Origin: Sacculina carcini
Taxonomy: Eukaryota; Arthropoda; Thecostraca; Sacculinidae
Length of the DNA stretch: 64,000 nt
Reading direction: 5' to 3'
NCBI GenBank assembly: GCA_916048095.2
Contig: OU696597.1
Span: forward strand, 2,367,042-2,431,041
The notes below the pieces were generated by a model. The model was not told the origin of the DNA, did not search any database, and saw only the letters and a list, made by a program, of their open reading frames with translations. The translations under genes were made by a program, and so were the position numbers. Shown here in pieces: positions 23,091 to 32,939 of the stretch. Each line of letters starts with the position of its first letter. The stretch's first letter is position 1.

Positions 23091-23484
23091 TATTCAATTT
23101 TCTCACTCAACACAGGATGTTACAACAGCTCAGTTAATTTCTTACTTAATTTTTGTATATTTTTATTTTTAATATTGTTATTATTATTATTATTATTGTT
23201 GTTATAAGGTGTCACAAATGTATTTTGTATGATATAATATGTAACAGGTGTGTATTATAATATTATATATTTTGCAAAACTATTTGAATATTTTTAGTTG
23301 ACATAATATAGCCATGCAAGGCAAGACAATTTTCCTCAAAATAAATAAATATTGTTATGTTAATTGGACGTTGCTTGTGATATTTACACCTGATAAGGTT
23401 AAATCAGGTATTTGATGCTAATAAGGTGCATTAAGGTTGTCGGATTCACTCACAAGCTGATGTTTATCACTACAAGGTCAAATC
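23091..23484. other. Non-coding A+T-rich sequence
   Basis: Includes a short TTA array near 23178-23200. I see no gene. Confidence 0.6.
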
Positions 23485-23487
23485 GAG

Positions 23488-23526
<39 letters not shown>

Positions 23527-23560
23527 TACATACATACGCACACACACACACACATGCATT
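23485..23560. repeat. CA/ACAT microsatellite
   Basis: Long CA run, ACATACATAC run, then a second CA run. Confidence 0.92.
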
Positions 23561-23712
23561 GATGACTTGTGCATGTCGGTGTGTTTATGTGTGTAAGTGA
23601 CTGTATTTCCAACTGCATGCCAGTGTGTGCGTGTGCGCGTGTGCTGGAGGTGGGCGGGGTTTACCTGCTAGGTAGCTAATGTGATTGCTAGGTGTGTGAC
23701 TGCTAGGTGTGC

Positions 23713-23743
23713 GTGTGATTGGCTGTCTGCTAGCCAATCACAC
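23713..23743. promoter_or_regulatory. Hairpin with two opposed CCAAT-type boxes
   Basis: GTGTGATTGGCT and its exact complement AGCCAATCACAC are separated by seven bases. Each arm carries an ATTGG/CCAAT box. No gene lies beside it, so a promoter role is only a possibility. Confidence 0.35.
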
Positions 23744-23857
23744 GGCGCCTTTGTGCTATGGCTGCTTGCACGGCGTAGGTGAAAGGTGCCCTGGACTAGG
23801 GCTGGGCAGGAACCGGTTCCAGAACCGGTTCTGACGGTTCTGCTACGTGGGTATCGG

Positions 23858-24085
23858 AACCGGGTCCACACGGATCCGAGTCCACACGGTTCCGATTCTC
23901 GGATCCGAGTCCACACGGATCCGAGTCCACACGGTTCCGATTCTTGGACCCGGGTCCACACGGATCCGAGTCCACACGGATCCGATTCTCGGACCCGGGT
24001 CCACACGGTTCCGATTCTTGGACCCGGGTCCACACGGATCCGAGTCCACACGGCTCCGATTCTCGGACCCGGGTCCACACGGATC
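23858..24085. repeat. Tandem GGATCCGAGTCCACACGG array in hAT-2
   Basis: An 18-bp theme (TCCACACGGATCCGAG, TCCACACGGTTCCGATTC, TTGGACCCGGG) repeats about a dozen times with variation just inside the left end. It is shorter in the second copy (40310-40400). It opens all six frames with Gly/Pro/Arg-rich chance peptides. Confidence 0.9.
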
Positions 24086-24738
24086 TTAGTATCAGGACTG
24101 ACAGGAAAATGTATGCGCATTGCGCACACACTACATGAACACTACGGTGCGTTTTAGAATTAACGCTAATATGAAATTGCGGTGAATGCAGTTTTTCACG
24201 TGTATTTAAAAAATGCGTATTATATTGTCTTCTTTTTTCTGAAATACATTTACATTATTTGCAAGTAAGTCTGTGCGCGCAGAGTCATATTACACGAGGT
24301 ATAATACTGAATTTAATACATATTAATTATTACGCTTATTTTATTGAATATATTATTAATATATTATTTTTTGGCGTATGATTACCGGAATTTGATTAAA
24401 TAACCGCATTTTCAACTAATTTGAGCGAAAAAGTATCGCATGAATGTTGATACAACATTTTTCTAAATCTGCGTGAAAACTGCATCCTTTCCATGACTTC
24501 AATTACAATTTAACAATCAAACAAACAAACAACAATAATTTTAAAATCAAAAGCAGCCAATTAAACACTACACGATCGCAATTTCACGACAAAATGAATG
24601 TTTCAACTTGACTTCCGGAAAAGGTTTTCTCATTGAATCCAATAAAATATATAATTTCGGAATCAGCATGAAAAAATGTATCTACCGCAACTTGGTACTA
24701 GTTAAACTTTTGGAAAACTAAAGAATCCACACATTCTA

Positions 24739-25032
24739 ATGCACACAAGCATACATGACCAAAGCTGTGATCACGGCACATCGATCACATTTGACGTGTC
24801 GCCCACAAAGAATGTGAAAACCCATACAGGTGTGAACCAGGCGAGAAAGATGCCTGCTAAGTTTGTTTGTATCGAACGAAATGTGCGTGAAAATCCTGGA
24901 TGGAAGTCAGATTGTGTGGACATTGATAAATCCTGTCATATTTGTGTGGAAACCGTGTTTTCACTCAGAATCTGTTCTGAAATGACTGAAATCAGCAGGC
25001 TGCCTTGGTTGTACGCGGCTAAGGACAAATAA
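24739..25032 (+). CDS. Short open frame inside hAT-2, unknown
   Basis: 97 codons with several Cys residues (KSCHICVETVFSLRICSEM). The nucleotide sequence is shared with the inverted copy at 39355-39660, but there the frame carries stops. No family is recognised. It may be a relic of a captured exon or a chance frame. Confidence 0.2.
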   Translation: MHTSIHDQSCDHGTSITFDVSPTKNVKTHTGVNQARKMPAKFVCIERNVRENPGWKSDCVDIDKSCHICVETVFSLRICSEMTEISRLPWLYAAKDK

Positions 25033-26427
25033 TTTGTCAGTCAAACTGCCAGCGCCAACATCTCAACTAGTATTTGAGCTGTTTAGTTGTTGAATTTGAA
25101 TTTGAATTCAAATTTGATTTTGCTTTATTTCTATACATTATCATGCATAAATGTTTAATATTAGAAATTGTTTCTACTCATTAAAATGGCATTTTTATCA
25201 ATTTCCCTCTTATTTTTTAGTTTCAATTTATTCTTGTAGTGCTCCAACATTATTAGCGTAGCAGAGGGCCTTAGTGACCTTGCGATTATTACGAAAATGT
25301 TCACAATATTCATCACTGAATCTAATAATTATCACTCAATGAGGTCGTTAAGGGGAAAATCACTCTTTTATTGAACTCGGCGTACACTTTTTCATTTAAG
25401 CATTTAGTCATACTAATAACTAACATACTTCTTCCCAAATGTAACTTTTTTTACCCGAGAACGCCCATTATATCGCTAATATGGAATTGTTGTGAAATTG
25501 ACAATATGCCTCGATATAGAACTATTCAAATTCATATTTTTCATATTTTCCATTTCACGTCTCCCGAGAAGTGAATCCATTATCATGGTGGAGGGACCGA
25601 GCGTTGTTACTGCCTCGACTACATGAAGTGGGACAAAATATTTGTGCACACCGGCATCTTCCGTTCCATCTGAACGTTTATTTTCAAAAGCCGGTGAATG
25701 GATATCACACAGACGGAACAGTCTCAAAGAAGAAAACATAAATATGATTCTCTTTTTGAATAAAAATGTGTAATATATATATACGCGTTTTGTGTATGTG
25801 TGTGTGAACGTGTGCGTTACGGAATAAGCGAACGTTTTCGGGCAATAGTCGAAATCAAATTATTGTTTGTTTGAGATATTATGTAACAGGTGATACGCAA
25901 ACATTGTTTATATTGGAAAGTACACTGACTATTTGCACATTTTTGCAGCATTAGCCACATTATTGTGTCAGCATTGTATGCATTTTTCTGTTGTTAAATA
26001 TAGAGATGTTAATGCCTTATACATGTCTTCATTGAATATTAAACCTTTTCTTCAAATTACAGGGCCGTAGTCAAGAGTTATATGCCTCACACACCCAAAA
26101 AAACAAAATGAGGATCCCCCACAAAAATGAAATTTATGAAATGTTGAATTTAATTTTGTGAGAATACCCACTATAATGAAACTGGTAGAACTTTGACTTT
26201 GAATAAAATTTTGAATTTATATATACATTTGTTATTTTCCCAGTCACACGTTCATCTATGCCAACTCTCTTTTGTGTCTTCTCCCTTTGGGTGATCTCTA
26301 AACATGCGCACAGACAATATATTTTTTCATCCAAGCGGAACCGGTTCCGGAACCGGTTCCAACGGTTCCACTGCCCTACGGATCCGGAACCGTGAGTATC
26401 AATTTTCACGGTTCCTGCCTAGCCCTA

Positions 26428-27336
26428 CTTCATAGATCGAGGTTTTGGTGCCCTTCAATTTTTTTGCATTACGCAGAACAGCCTCGCGCGCAGGGAACTT
26501 GTCGAAGCGTACGACGATGTTGCGTGTGTGTGCGTGTGTATGTATGGCTGCTTGGTACTCAGTGTGTGTATATATGTGTATGTGGGGCTAAGCACGTTCT
26601 CTTGGTGGTGGCCACACGCGGGTCATATGTCGGTCATATGTCGATATTTCTATAAGTCATATGTCGGTATCTCAGATCGTGCCGGTCATATGTCGGCCAC
26701 ATGTCGGTGTGTTTGTTTGCCCTTCCGCCGGTAAACATACGATGTTGTCTTTTGGTAGCCGCGCATTGCAGCTCCGTCCCAGCGGATTTATTTACAGGAA
26801 GTGCTGTTGACACTGTTTGTAGGGTACACTTTCGCTTTCGTAAAGCCAGTCACTTAGAGCAGTCGGTTCTTCACGTTCGTCAGTGTCACATCTTCAGTGT
26901 CATATCGTCAGTTCAGCAGTCAGCAATCGACTCTCATATTGGTCAGTATCATCATCATCAACTCAGTATCGTCATCAGATCAACAGACACAGTCGTCGTC
27001 AGTTCAGCTTGTTCACCTTCGTGAAGTTATTCTGTCACCTTCGGGTGCTTTCAAGACTCATCTGTGGCCACATTATCGAGTAATAACGTAGGCTCGTCTG
27101 TGGTCATCGTATTCGGTGGAGTCATTCGGGGGAGAATTCTACATTCAATTGATTTCATTCGACATTCAACTGGAGACCGGAATGAAACCAAATATCGTTC
27201 TATCCTGCACGTGAAACTCTTGCAAGCCCAGTGATGAATACATCTTGACAATTTCAGAATTTATATAATGTTGCCGCACTGAGCGGAGCCCCATCCCTCT
27301 CGACGCGCCCGGGCTAATCCGGTGGGCGGAGCCTAT
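26428..27336. other. Non-coding; short GTCATATGTCGG repeats
   Basis: GTCATATGTCGGT recurs at about 26622-26712 in five imperfect copies. A Ser-rich plus-strand frame at 26701-27024 comes from TCATCATC- and CAGTC-rich sequence and has no domain. I see no gene. Confidence 0.5.
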
Positions 27337-27478
27337 TTAGCCTATGTATGTGTGTGTATGTCTGTGTGTCTCTGTGTGTATGGGTGTATGTGTGTGTATG
27401 TGTGTATGTATGTGTGTATGTGTGTGTGCCTTTGTGTGTGTATGTGTGTGTGTATGTGTATGTGTGTTTATGCGTGAG
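27337..27478. repeat. GT-rich microsatellite
   Basis: TGTGTGTATG units over about 140 bp. Confidence 0.9.
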
Positions 27479-27570
27479 CAGGATCGGATTAACGTATAGG
27501 CAAAGTAGGCAGTTGCTTAGGGCCCCGCGCTTTTGGGAGCCCCGTGTTTTTGGGGCCCTATAGGCAGTGG
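27479..27570. repeat. Possible DNA-transposon end
   Basis: CAGGATCGGATTAACGTATAGGC followed by AGTTGCTTAGGGCCCCGCGC looks like the terminal part of a common animal non-autonomous DNA transposon. I know this ending only from memory, and no second end was found. Confidence 0.3.
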
Positions 27571-28140
27571 GGTGCTGCGACTCATATCTTAGGGGACCTT
27601 CTCATTATTTTCTCCACTTCTCATAGTCTGCCCTCATTTTCAAATATTTTGAAACATTCTGCCGCTAATTCACGTTGTATTTTTGCATCAGTCAGGAGGT
27701 AACCTGATAAAACATAGCACGTGTATAGCCAGCTCACTGAGATCATGGTCGACTATAATACCAGGTCTGGGTGTTGAATTTGGCCATCGGCCATGCTTAT
27801 ATCCAGACGAATTATATCCAGACGACCATGCTTATATCCAGCTCCCTCGTACACTTACATCCACGCACGCATACATACACATTGTGTACGCACAGCAAGA
27901 ACAATATTCGTGTGTTACTTTGTGTATGGGTGAAAGAAAAGAAAGAAAGAAAGAAACATGTATTGGCGCTCAGACTGTTAGTATGGAGCGCTGCTCCAAT
28001 TCACAATACATAATAAACTATATACATCTCAAATATATACACAATAACAATATATAACAGTATTAGTCTGAAAATTCATAAAATGTCCTTATCAGCAGTG
28101 CATACGATCATATAAAAGACCATGCAAGGTCCATCGCAAT
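27571..28140. other. Non-coding sequence
   Basis: CATGCTTATATCCAG occurs twice at 27797-27842. A GAAA run lies at 27932-27956. I see no gene. Confidence 0.5.
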
Positions 28141-28146
28141 TGGTTA

Positions 28147-28735
28147 TCATGCAACGCACATTTTGAAGCATTCATCGACAAATTTTGCAAGGTTCTTCAT
28201 AACATCAATGTTTTTGCACTTCATCAATTTGACAAATTTGTATTGCGCTTGCACTTGCCAGTATTGTTGCGGTAAATATTTTGTCCTCAGTTGTACTATA
28301 GTCGGGTTCTGACACTGTATCATCACGTGGTACTCGTCTCCAATTATGTTTTCATTGCACAAGTCACAGTATCGTTGATGTCGTGGTGTCCCACTGTAGC
28401 GGCCTCTAGTCACCGCCAGCCGGTGATTACCTGTCCTTATTTTTGTTAAGTATATCCAATCTTGTTTATTGAGTTTAATTAGGTATTCTTTCAACTCGTA
28501 AGTCGTCTTATATAGTCTATAATTAGAGCACAACGTTTTACTTGCCATATTCGAATACCATTAGTTAATCCATATATCTTTGAGTTTTCTTTTAACCATA
28601 TGCATTGTCCTAACGGGATTATATATATATTCTGTAGTGTCCATAAGCTGCACAGCCCGCACTCATTACAAATGTTGCGTATATACAATAACCACGGTGC
28701 AACGTAGGTTCCGTCGTTGAACATCTTAAGTAGGC
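28147..28735 (-). pseudogene. LINE-D ORF2, C-terminal region
   Basis: The minus strand starts with MFNDGTYVAPWLLYIRNICNECG (28655-28724). After a frame change it continues with YLIKLNKQDWIYLTKIRTGNHRLAVTRGRYSG and RYCDLCNENIIGDEYHVMIQC (28147-28548). The CDLC...GDEYH...C cluster is the zinc-binding-like C-terminal region found after the polymerase in this LINE group, in the same family as the polymerase at 30210-31450. The two frames and the separation from the polymerase show that it is not functional. Confidence 0.8.
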
Positions 28736-28837
28736 CATACTTAGTGTTTGTGACCTGATACAGTGCGGACGTGTGATTCGGTGATTGTGGGCCCGTGTGA
28801 TCCAGTGACCTTGATTGTGTTGTGAATACTTTGCGAC

Positions 28838-29602
28838 ATGAGCGGGAAATCTAACCTAACTGAACTAGTGAATAATACTGTGAGATCGATTGTGGACAAT
28901 ATGAGTGAGGACGGAGGACTGGAAGGAGGCAGAGGTTTCTCAAAGGCGGCCAGAGATGTGCTCTCGAATATACTACCGGAGATGATACAGGTCATCACGG
29001 CAGCGGTTACAACGGCTGTTGAGGCAGCAGTTAAGCTAATGACAGAAAAAATATATGAGAACTCGTCAAAGATTACAAATCTGGAGAGAATCATCGAGCA
29101 TCAAAATGACATGCTTGAGCAGCTCTCAAAAAAGATGATCTCGGACTGACTGGACTGGAAGAGAAAGAAAACGAGACGGAGGAAGCAATGGAAAGGAATG
29201 TGATTGAAGTTGCTCGCGATATTGGAGTGGAGTTGACGCATGACGACATTGCATGCGTATACAGAGCAGGTCGCAGGAAATCTGGTGCAAATACCAACAG
29301 ACCTGTAATTGTGAGAATCTGCCGGCCTAAGAAAAGTGTCCAGATTCTTCGGAATAAGAAGCAGCTAAGCTGAGAAACAAGAAAATATATGTGAACGAGG
29401 AACTGACTCCAGCAAGGGTAGCTATGATGAGAGCTATTAAGAAGAAAGACAACGTGCAAAACGTTTCAACGCACGACGGCGAACTCGTCATTAAGTACGC
29501 CAACAGAAAGTCGCCTGTGGTGGTGAACGGTTTAGCAGATCTGCATAAGGCCGATGTCACCTACGACGAGCTCGAGGCAGCAAAGACTTACCGCAGCCAA
29601 TA
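28838..29602 (+). pseudogene. LINE-D ORF1 remnant
   Basis: Three plus-strand frames in sequence. 28838-29149 (103 codons) ends in a predicted coiled coil (KIYENSSKITNLERIIEHQNDMLEQLSKKM). 29188-29373 (IEVARDIGVELTHDDIACVYRAGR, then RPVIVRICRPKKSVQIL) and 29391-29603 (KIYVNEELTPARVAMMRAIKKKD) match the RNA-binding domain of LINE ORF1 proteins. Two frame changes break it, and part of the RNA-recognition fold between the first two pieces is missing. ORF1 proteins bind element RNA. Confidence 0.75.
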
Positions 29603-29651
29603 GGGATTCGCTGGCGCCAGACGTGCGATAAACACAGCAGCGACACAAAGT

Positions 29652-31780
29652 ATGGTAACACTTAAAATACTCAGTCTTAATGTATGTGGTCTCCGATCTA
29701 AGCTGTTAGTCGAAGAATTTGCTGATACTGTCAAGGAATATGATGAATATGATATCTGGATTCAGAGTACTTGATTTTGATCCTTTGATTTCTGATGTGC
29801 ACTGTGGGGTCACAGTTTCGATTAATGTGAAATGGAAGATTAAAACGTCAGTGGATGATCAATACCAGGAATCTGAATCAAACACATATGAACTAGAAAA
29901 CGTCAGACCAGGCAGGTGGACAGCTGATAAAGTAGAAATGTACAGACAGAATGTATGTGCTGAATCTGTCAACAATATATTTGCTAACATGTCTTCTCTG
30001 ACAAAAGATGAGATAAATAATTCAATACAAAAACTGCATCTCGAACCGGCTAGAAAAACATTTCCCGTCAAATCAATGAGGAAACACACAAAACAGAGCA
30101 ACGGTGCATGCATATATGGATATGATGATAGATGTGTGATACATAGAAAAAATACCATAGTGCTAAAAATAGACACAATAAATTAAAGACCAATGATACA
30201 CTAGAACAATTGAAGCTGATGAGTAGAAAATATAAGCAAGAAATTTACAGAGTCAAGGAACAAAGGTCCATCCAAATCGTCTCGCGATTAAGAAATGCCG
30301 AAAAGGAAAACCCTAAGGACTATTGGAGAATACTGAGAAATTCGAGACCAAAGGAGGAATGCGCGGTATCATTGATGGAGTTTTATGAACATTTTAAGGA
30401 CTTGCTGACAGGGGAAAATTTAGGAGATGATTATCATGACGATGTCAATTCTCACATAGCTGATGATTGCGAAAATTCTTTTCTAGACGAGCGAATAACC
30501 CCAGAGGAGGTAATTGCTTGTATTAATAAGTTAAAAAATGGTAAATCACCGGCAATCGACAACATTACTAACGAGTACATAAAGAATACAAAAGATATGT
30601 TTTGTTCATTGTATGCTGGCGTTTTCAACAAGATACTGGATGATGGTGTGTTCCCGTCATACTGGTCCACTGGAATAATTATCCCAATATACAAGAACAA
30701 AGGCAACATTAGCAACCCAAACAATTATCGAGGAATTACTCTACTGAGCTGTCTTGGCAAATTGTTCACGTCAATAATCAATGATAGACTGTGCAAATAT
30801 GCAGAAGAATGTACCCTGATAGGAGAAACACAAACTGGGTTCAGAAGAGGATAATCAACGCTGGATCACATTTTTATCCTTAACAATGTAATAGAACTCT
30901 TCAAAAGAAAATAGAAACAAAATTTATGCCTTTTTGTTGATTATCATAAAGCATTTGGCACAGTGTGGACGAATGGTTTGTGGTATAAGCTAGTGCAAGC
31001 TAATGTGAAAGGTAAAATTTTTAATATTGTTCGTAGTATGTAAAAAAATGTGGAATCATGTGTGTCGTTGGACAAAGGGTTGTCAAAATGTTTCCGTGTT
31101 AATATGGGTATTCGACAAGGTGAAAATCTTTCCCCATTATTATTTGCATTATATGTGAGAGATATGGAGGATAAATTGCTCGAAGACGGTTGTACTTTCA
31201 TCTACTTTGACGATGAAATGCTAGACGGATGTCTTAAAGTCATGATACTGATGTACGCGGATGACACTGTAATTTTGGCTGAAGATGAACAACAAATGAA
31301 AAAAGCAATGAGTTCACTACAAGATTACTTTGACAGATGGAAACTGAAAATAAATACTAATAAGACTAAAATAGTTGTTTTCAGTAAGGCCGAGACTGGC
31401 TCAACCAGACTGGCTCGATTTCAGACTGAATGGCGAGACAAGAGAAGTGTTCGATGAATATAAGTACCTGGGAATTATATTCAATTATAATGGAAAATTC
31501 AGGAAAGGTCAATTGGATCTTACAGAAAGAGCCACAAAGGCCATGTATAGTGTATGTTATCGGAACAATTCGTAAACACAGTTTACCAGTAGATATACAG
31601 TTCCAAATGTACAAAAGTATGATCATGCCGATACTGACATATGGGTGCGAAGTGTGGGCAAGCGAGGCAATAAGAGAAATCGAGCTGCTACAAACCAAGT
31701 TTCTGAAACACATTTTATTTGTTCATAAGAGGGCATGTAATGATATGGTATATGGCGATAGAGATCTATATAAAAAGTAT
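29652..31780 (+). pseudogene. LINE-D ORF2: endonuclease remnant and reverse transcriptase
   Basis: Starts 50 bp after ORF1 with LKILSLNVCGLRSKLL, the first strand of an APE-type endonuclease. Most of the domain is deleted, and the frame resumes near 29776 at its end (DFDPLISDVHCGV). The reverse transcriptase follows from about 30210: KLKNGKSPAIDNITNEYIK, PIYKNKGNISNPNNYRGITLLSCLGKLFTSII, QTGFRRG, LFVDYHKAFGTVW, VNMGIRQGENLSPLLFALYVRDME, LMYADDTVILAE (YADD catalytic box at about 31252) and LKINTNKTKIVVFSK. It continues in shifted frames (YKYLGIIFNYNGKF, MPILTYGCEVWAS) and stops at the inversion edge near 31780. At least four frame breaks are visible. Confidence 0.85.
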
Positions 31781-31789
31781 GGCAAGTAT

Positions 31790-32170
31790 GGGTGTGTTTG
31801 TATGTATGTATGTGGGCATTGTACACGCATATGACATGCATGTGGGGTTCATTGAACTCGCAAACTGCCCCTTTCGTCGATCATCAAATGTACATGCACG
31901 GTCTTGAATGGACTATGTGACTGTGACACACAAGTCAGTGGGTATGTATGTGTGTGTGTAATGTCCCGGGGCAAGTCAGCTTGTATGTTTGCGCGTATGT
32001 TTGTTCAGCTGAGCTCTGCAGTGAACAGTCCTCGTGCATACACACACACACGTGCTGGCATGCGTGTGCGTGTGTATGCATTCACTGTCTATATATTGGT
32101 GTGTATGTATGTGTGTGTGTATTAGTGTATGTGTGTTGTATGTGCTAATGTGTCCCCCTTCCTCCCCCTT
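31790..32170. repeat. GT/CA-rich microsatellite tracts
   Basis: TATGTATG and GTGTGTAT units on the plus strand and a CACACACAC block at 32040-32052. Cys/Val-rich frames here are by-products. Confidence 0.8.
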
Positions 32171-32690
32171 CACCGGGGGCACCTACAGTCACGCACGTGC
32201 ATCAATACGTACACAGCCAATGCCACCTAGACTACTCTAGACACCTAGACACCTAGACTATACTATATAGTTATATGGTTGCAAATGTTTAAATAGAATG
32301 CGTCTATCTCAACATTTACACCGTTCTTGTCTTTATGTTGATGTAATAATTATTATGTTGTCAAGATTCATGTTGTATATTTGTTGCTGTTCTGATAATA
32401 TATGTGTCCATGAATTAATGTTAGTTTAATGTTAATTGGTAAAGCAACTTGGTAATTGATGAACAAATGCGCATGTGGAGTTGAACATTGCTTTACATTT
32501 GTAATATTTCTAAACATTCCGTCACTTACGCTGATCCGGCCACTCAATGCAAACAGCATTTTCTCCATACATGAATGCCTTCATATCTCGCTGCGCCTGT
32601 ATGAAAACCTGGACGGCATCATTGCAGACAATTACATCATGTTAAATTGTATATCAAATTTAATTTACTATCAAATCAAGAGAAGCCGTG
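32171..32690. other. Non-coding sequence before Gypsy-4
   Basis: ACACCTAGACTA units repeat near 32225-32262. A 92-codon plus frame at 32456-32734 runs into the LTR and has no domain. I see no gene. Confidence 0.5.
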
Positions 32691-32695
32691 GAAGT

Positions 32696-32823
32696 TGTGG
32701 TAATATGGTCCTGTGTCTTAGTCCATACTTGTAGTGCCCCCTAGCGTGGGATTATGTAACCAGGATGGACAGGGCGTTGAATACACAGTTGGTGCTCGTT
32801 GTCTCTTGTGTGTGTTTATTACA
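32696..32823 (+). repeat. Gypsy-4 5' LTR
   Basis: 128 bp, TG...CA ends, identical by eye to 37481-37608. Very short for an LTR. Confidence 0.96.
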
Positions 32824-32840
32824 TGGCGCAGCCGACAGGA
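32824..32840 (+). other. Gypsy-4 primer binding site (tRNA-Ser type)
   Basis: TGGCGCAGCCGACAGG directly follows the 5' LTR. It complements, with about two mismatches, the 3' end of animal serine tRNAs as I remember them (CCTGCCGACTGCG plus CCA). Confidence 0.6.
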
Positions 32841-32939
32841 TGTGAAGGTCAGTGTTAGAAATTTCCCTTTCAGTTAAAGACAATCTGGAGGTGTAAATAC
32901 TGACTTAGTGAATATTGTCATTCCGAAATTGGACTAACA

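Larger units (their letters stand above)
23797..26427. mobile_element. hAT-2, hAT-like DNA transposon
   Basis: Terminal inverted repeats TAGGGCTGGGCAGGAACCG (left) and its near-complement ending CTGCCTAGCCCTA (right), both continued by GGAACCGGTTCC palindromes. The TAGGGCTGGGCA start is of hAT type. No matching 8-bp target duplication is visible (CCCTGGAC left, CTTCATAG right), so the ends may have been exchanged or have decayed. No transposase is recognised. An inverted partial copy with the same left end is at 39345-40463. Confidence 0.75.
28141..31790 (-). mobile_element. LINE-D with inverted 5' part
   Basis: One LINE copy in two head-to-head pieces. The 3' piece (28141-28738) reads on the minus strand and holds the C-terminal part of ORF2. 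The 5' piece (28741-31790) reads on the plus strand and holds ORF1, the endonuclease start and the reverse transcriptase. Seen from the minus strand the order is inverted 5' part, then 3' part, with the element's 5' end touching the 3' part. That is the structure left by twin priming during LINE insertion. A block of ORF2 between the two pieces is missing. Confidence 0.78.

Noticed and set aside
23786-24157. Gly/Pro/Arg-rich frames on both strands (collagen-like look)
   Set aside because: Produced by the GGATCCGAGTCCACACGG tandem array; open in nearly all frames.
26701-27024. Ser-rich frame
   Set aside because: From TCATC and CAGTC repeats; no domain.
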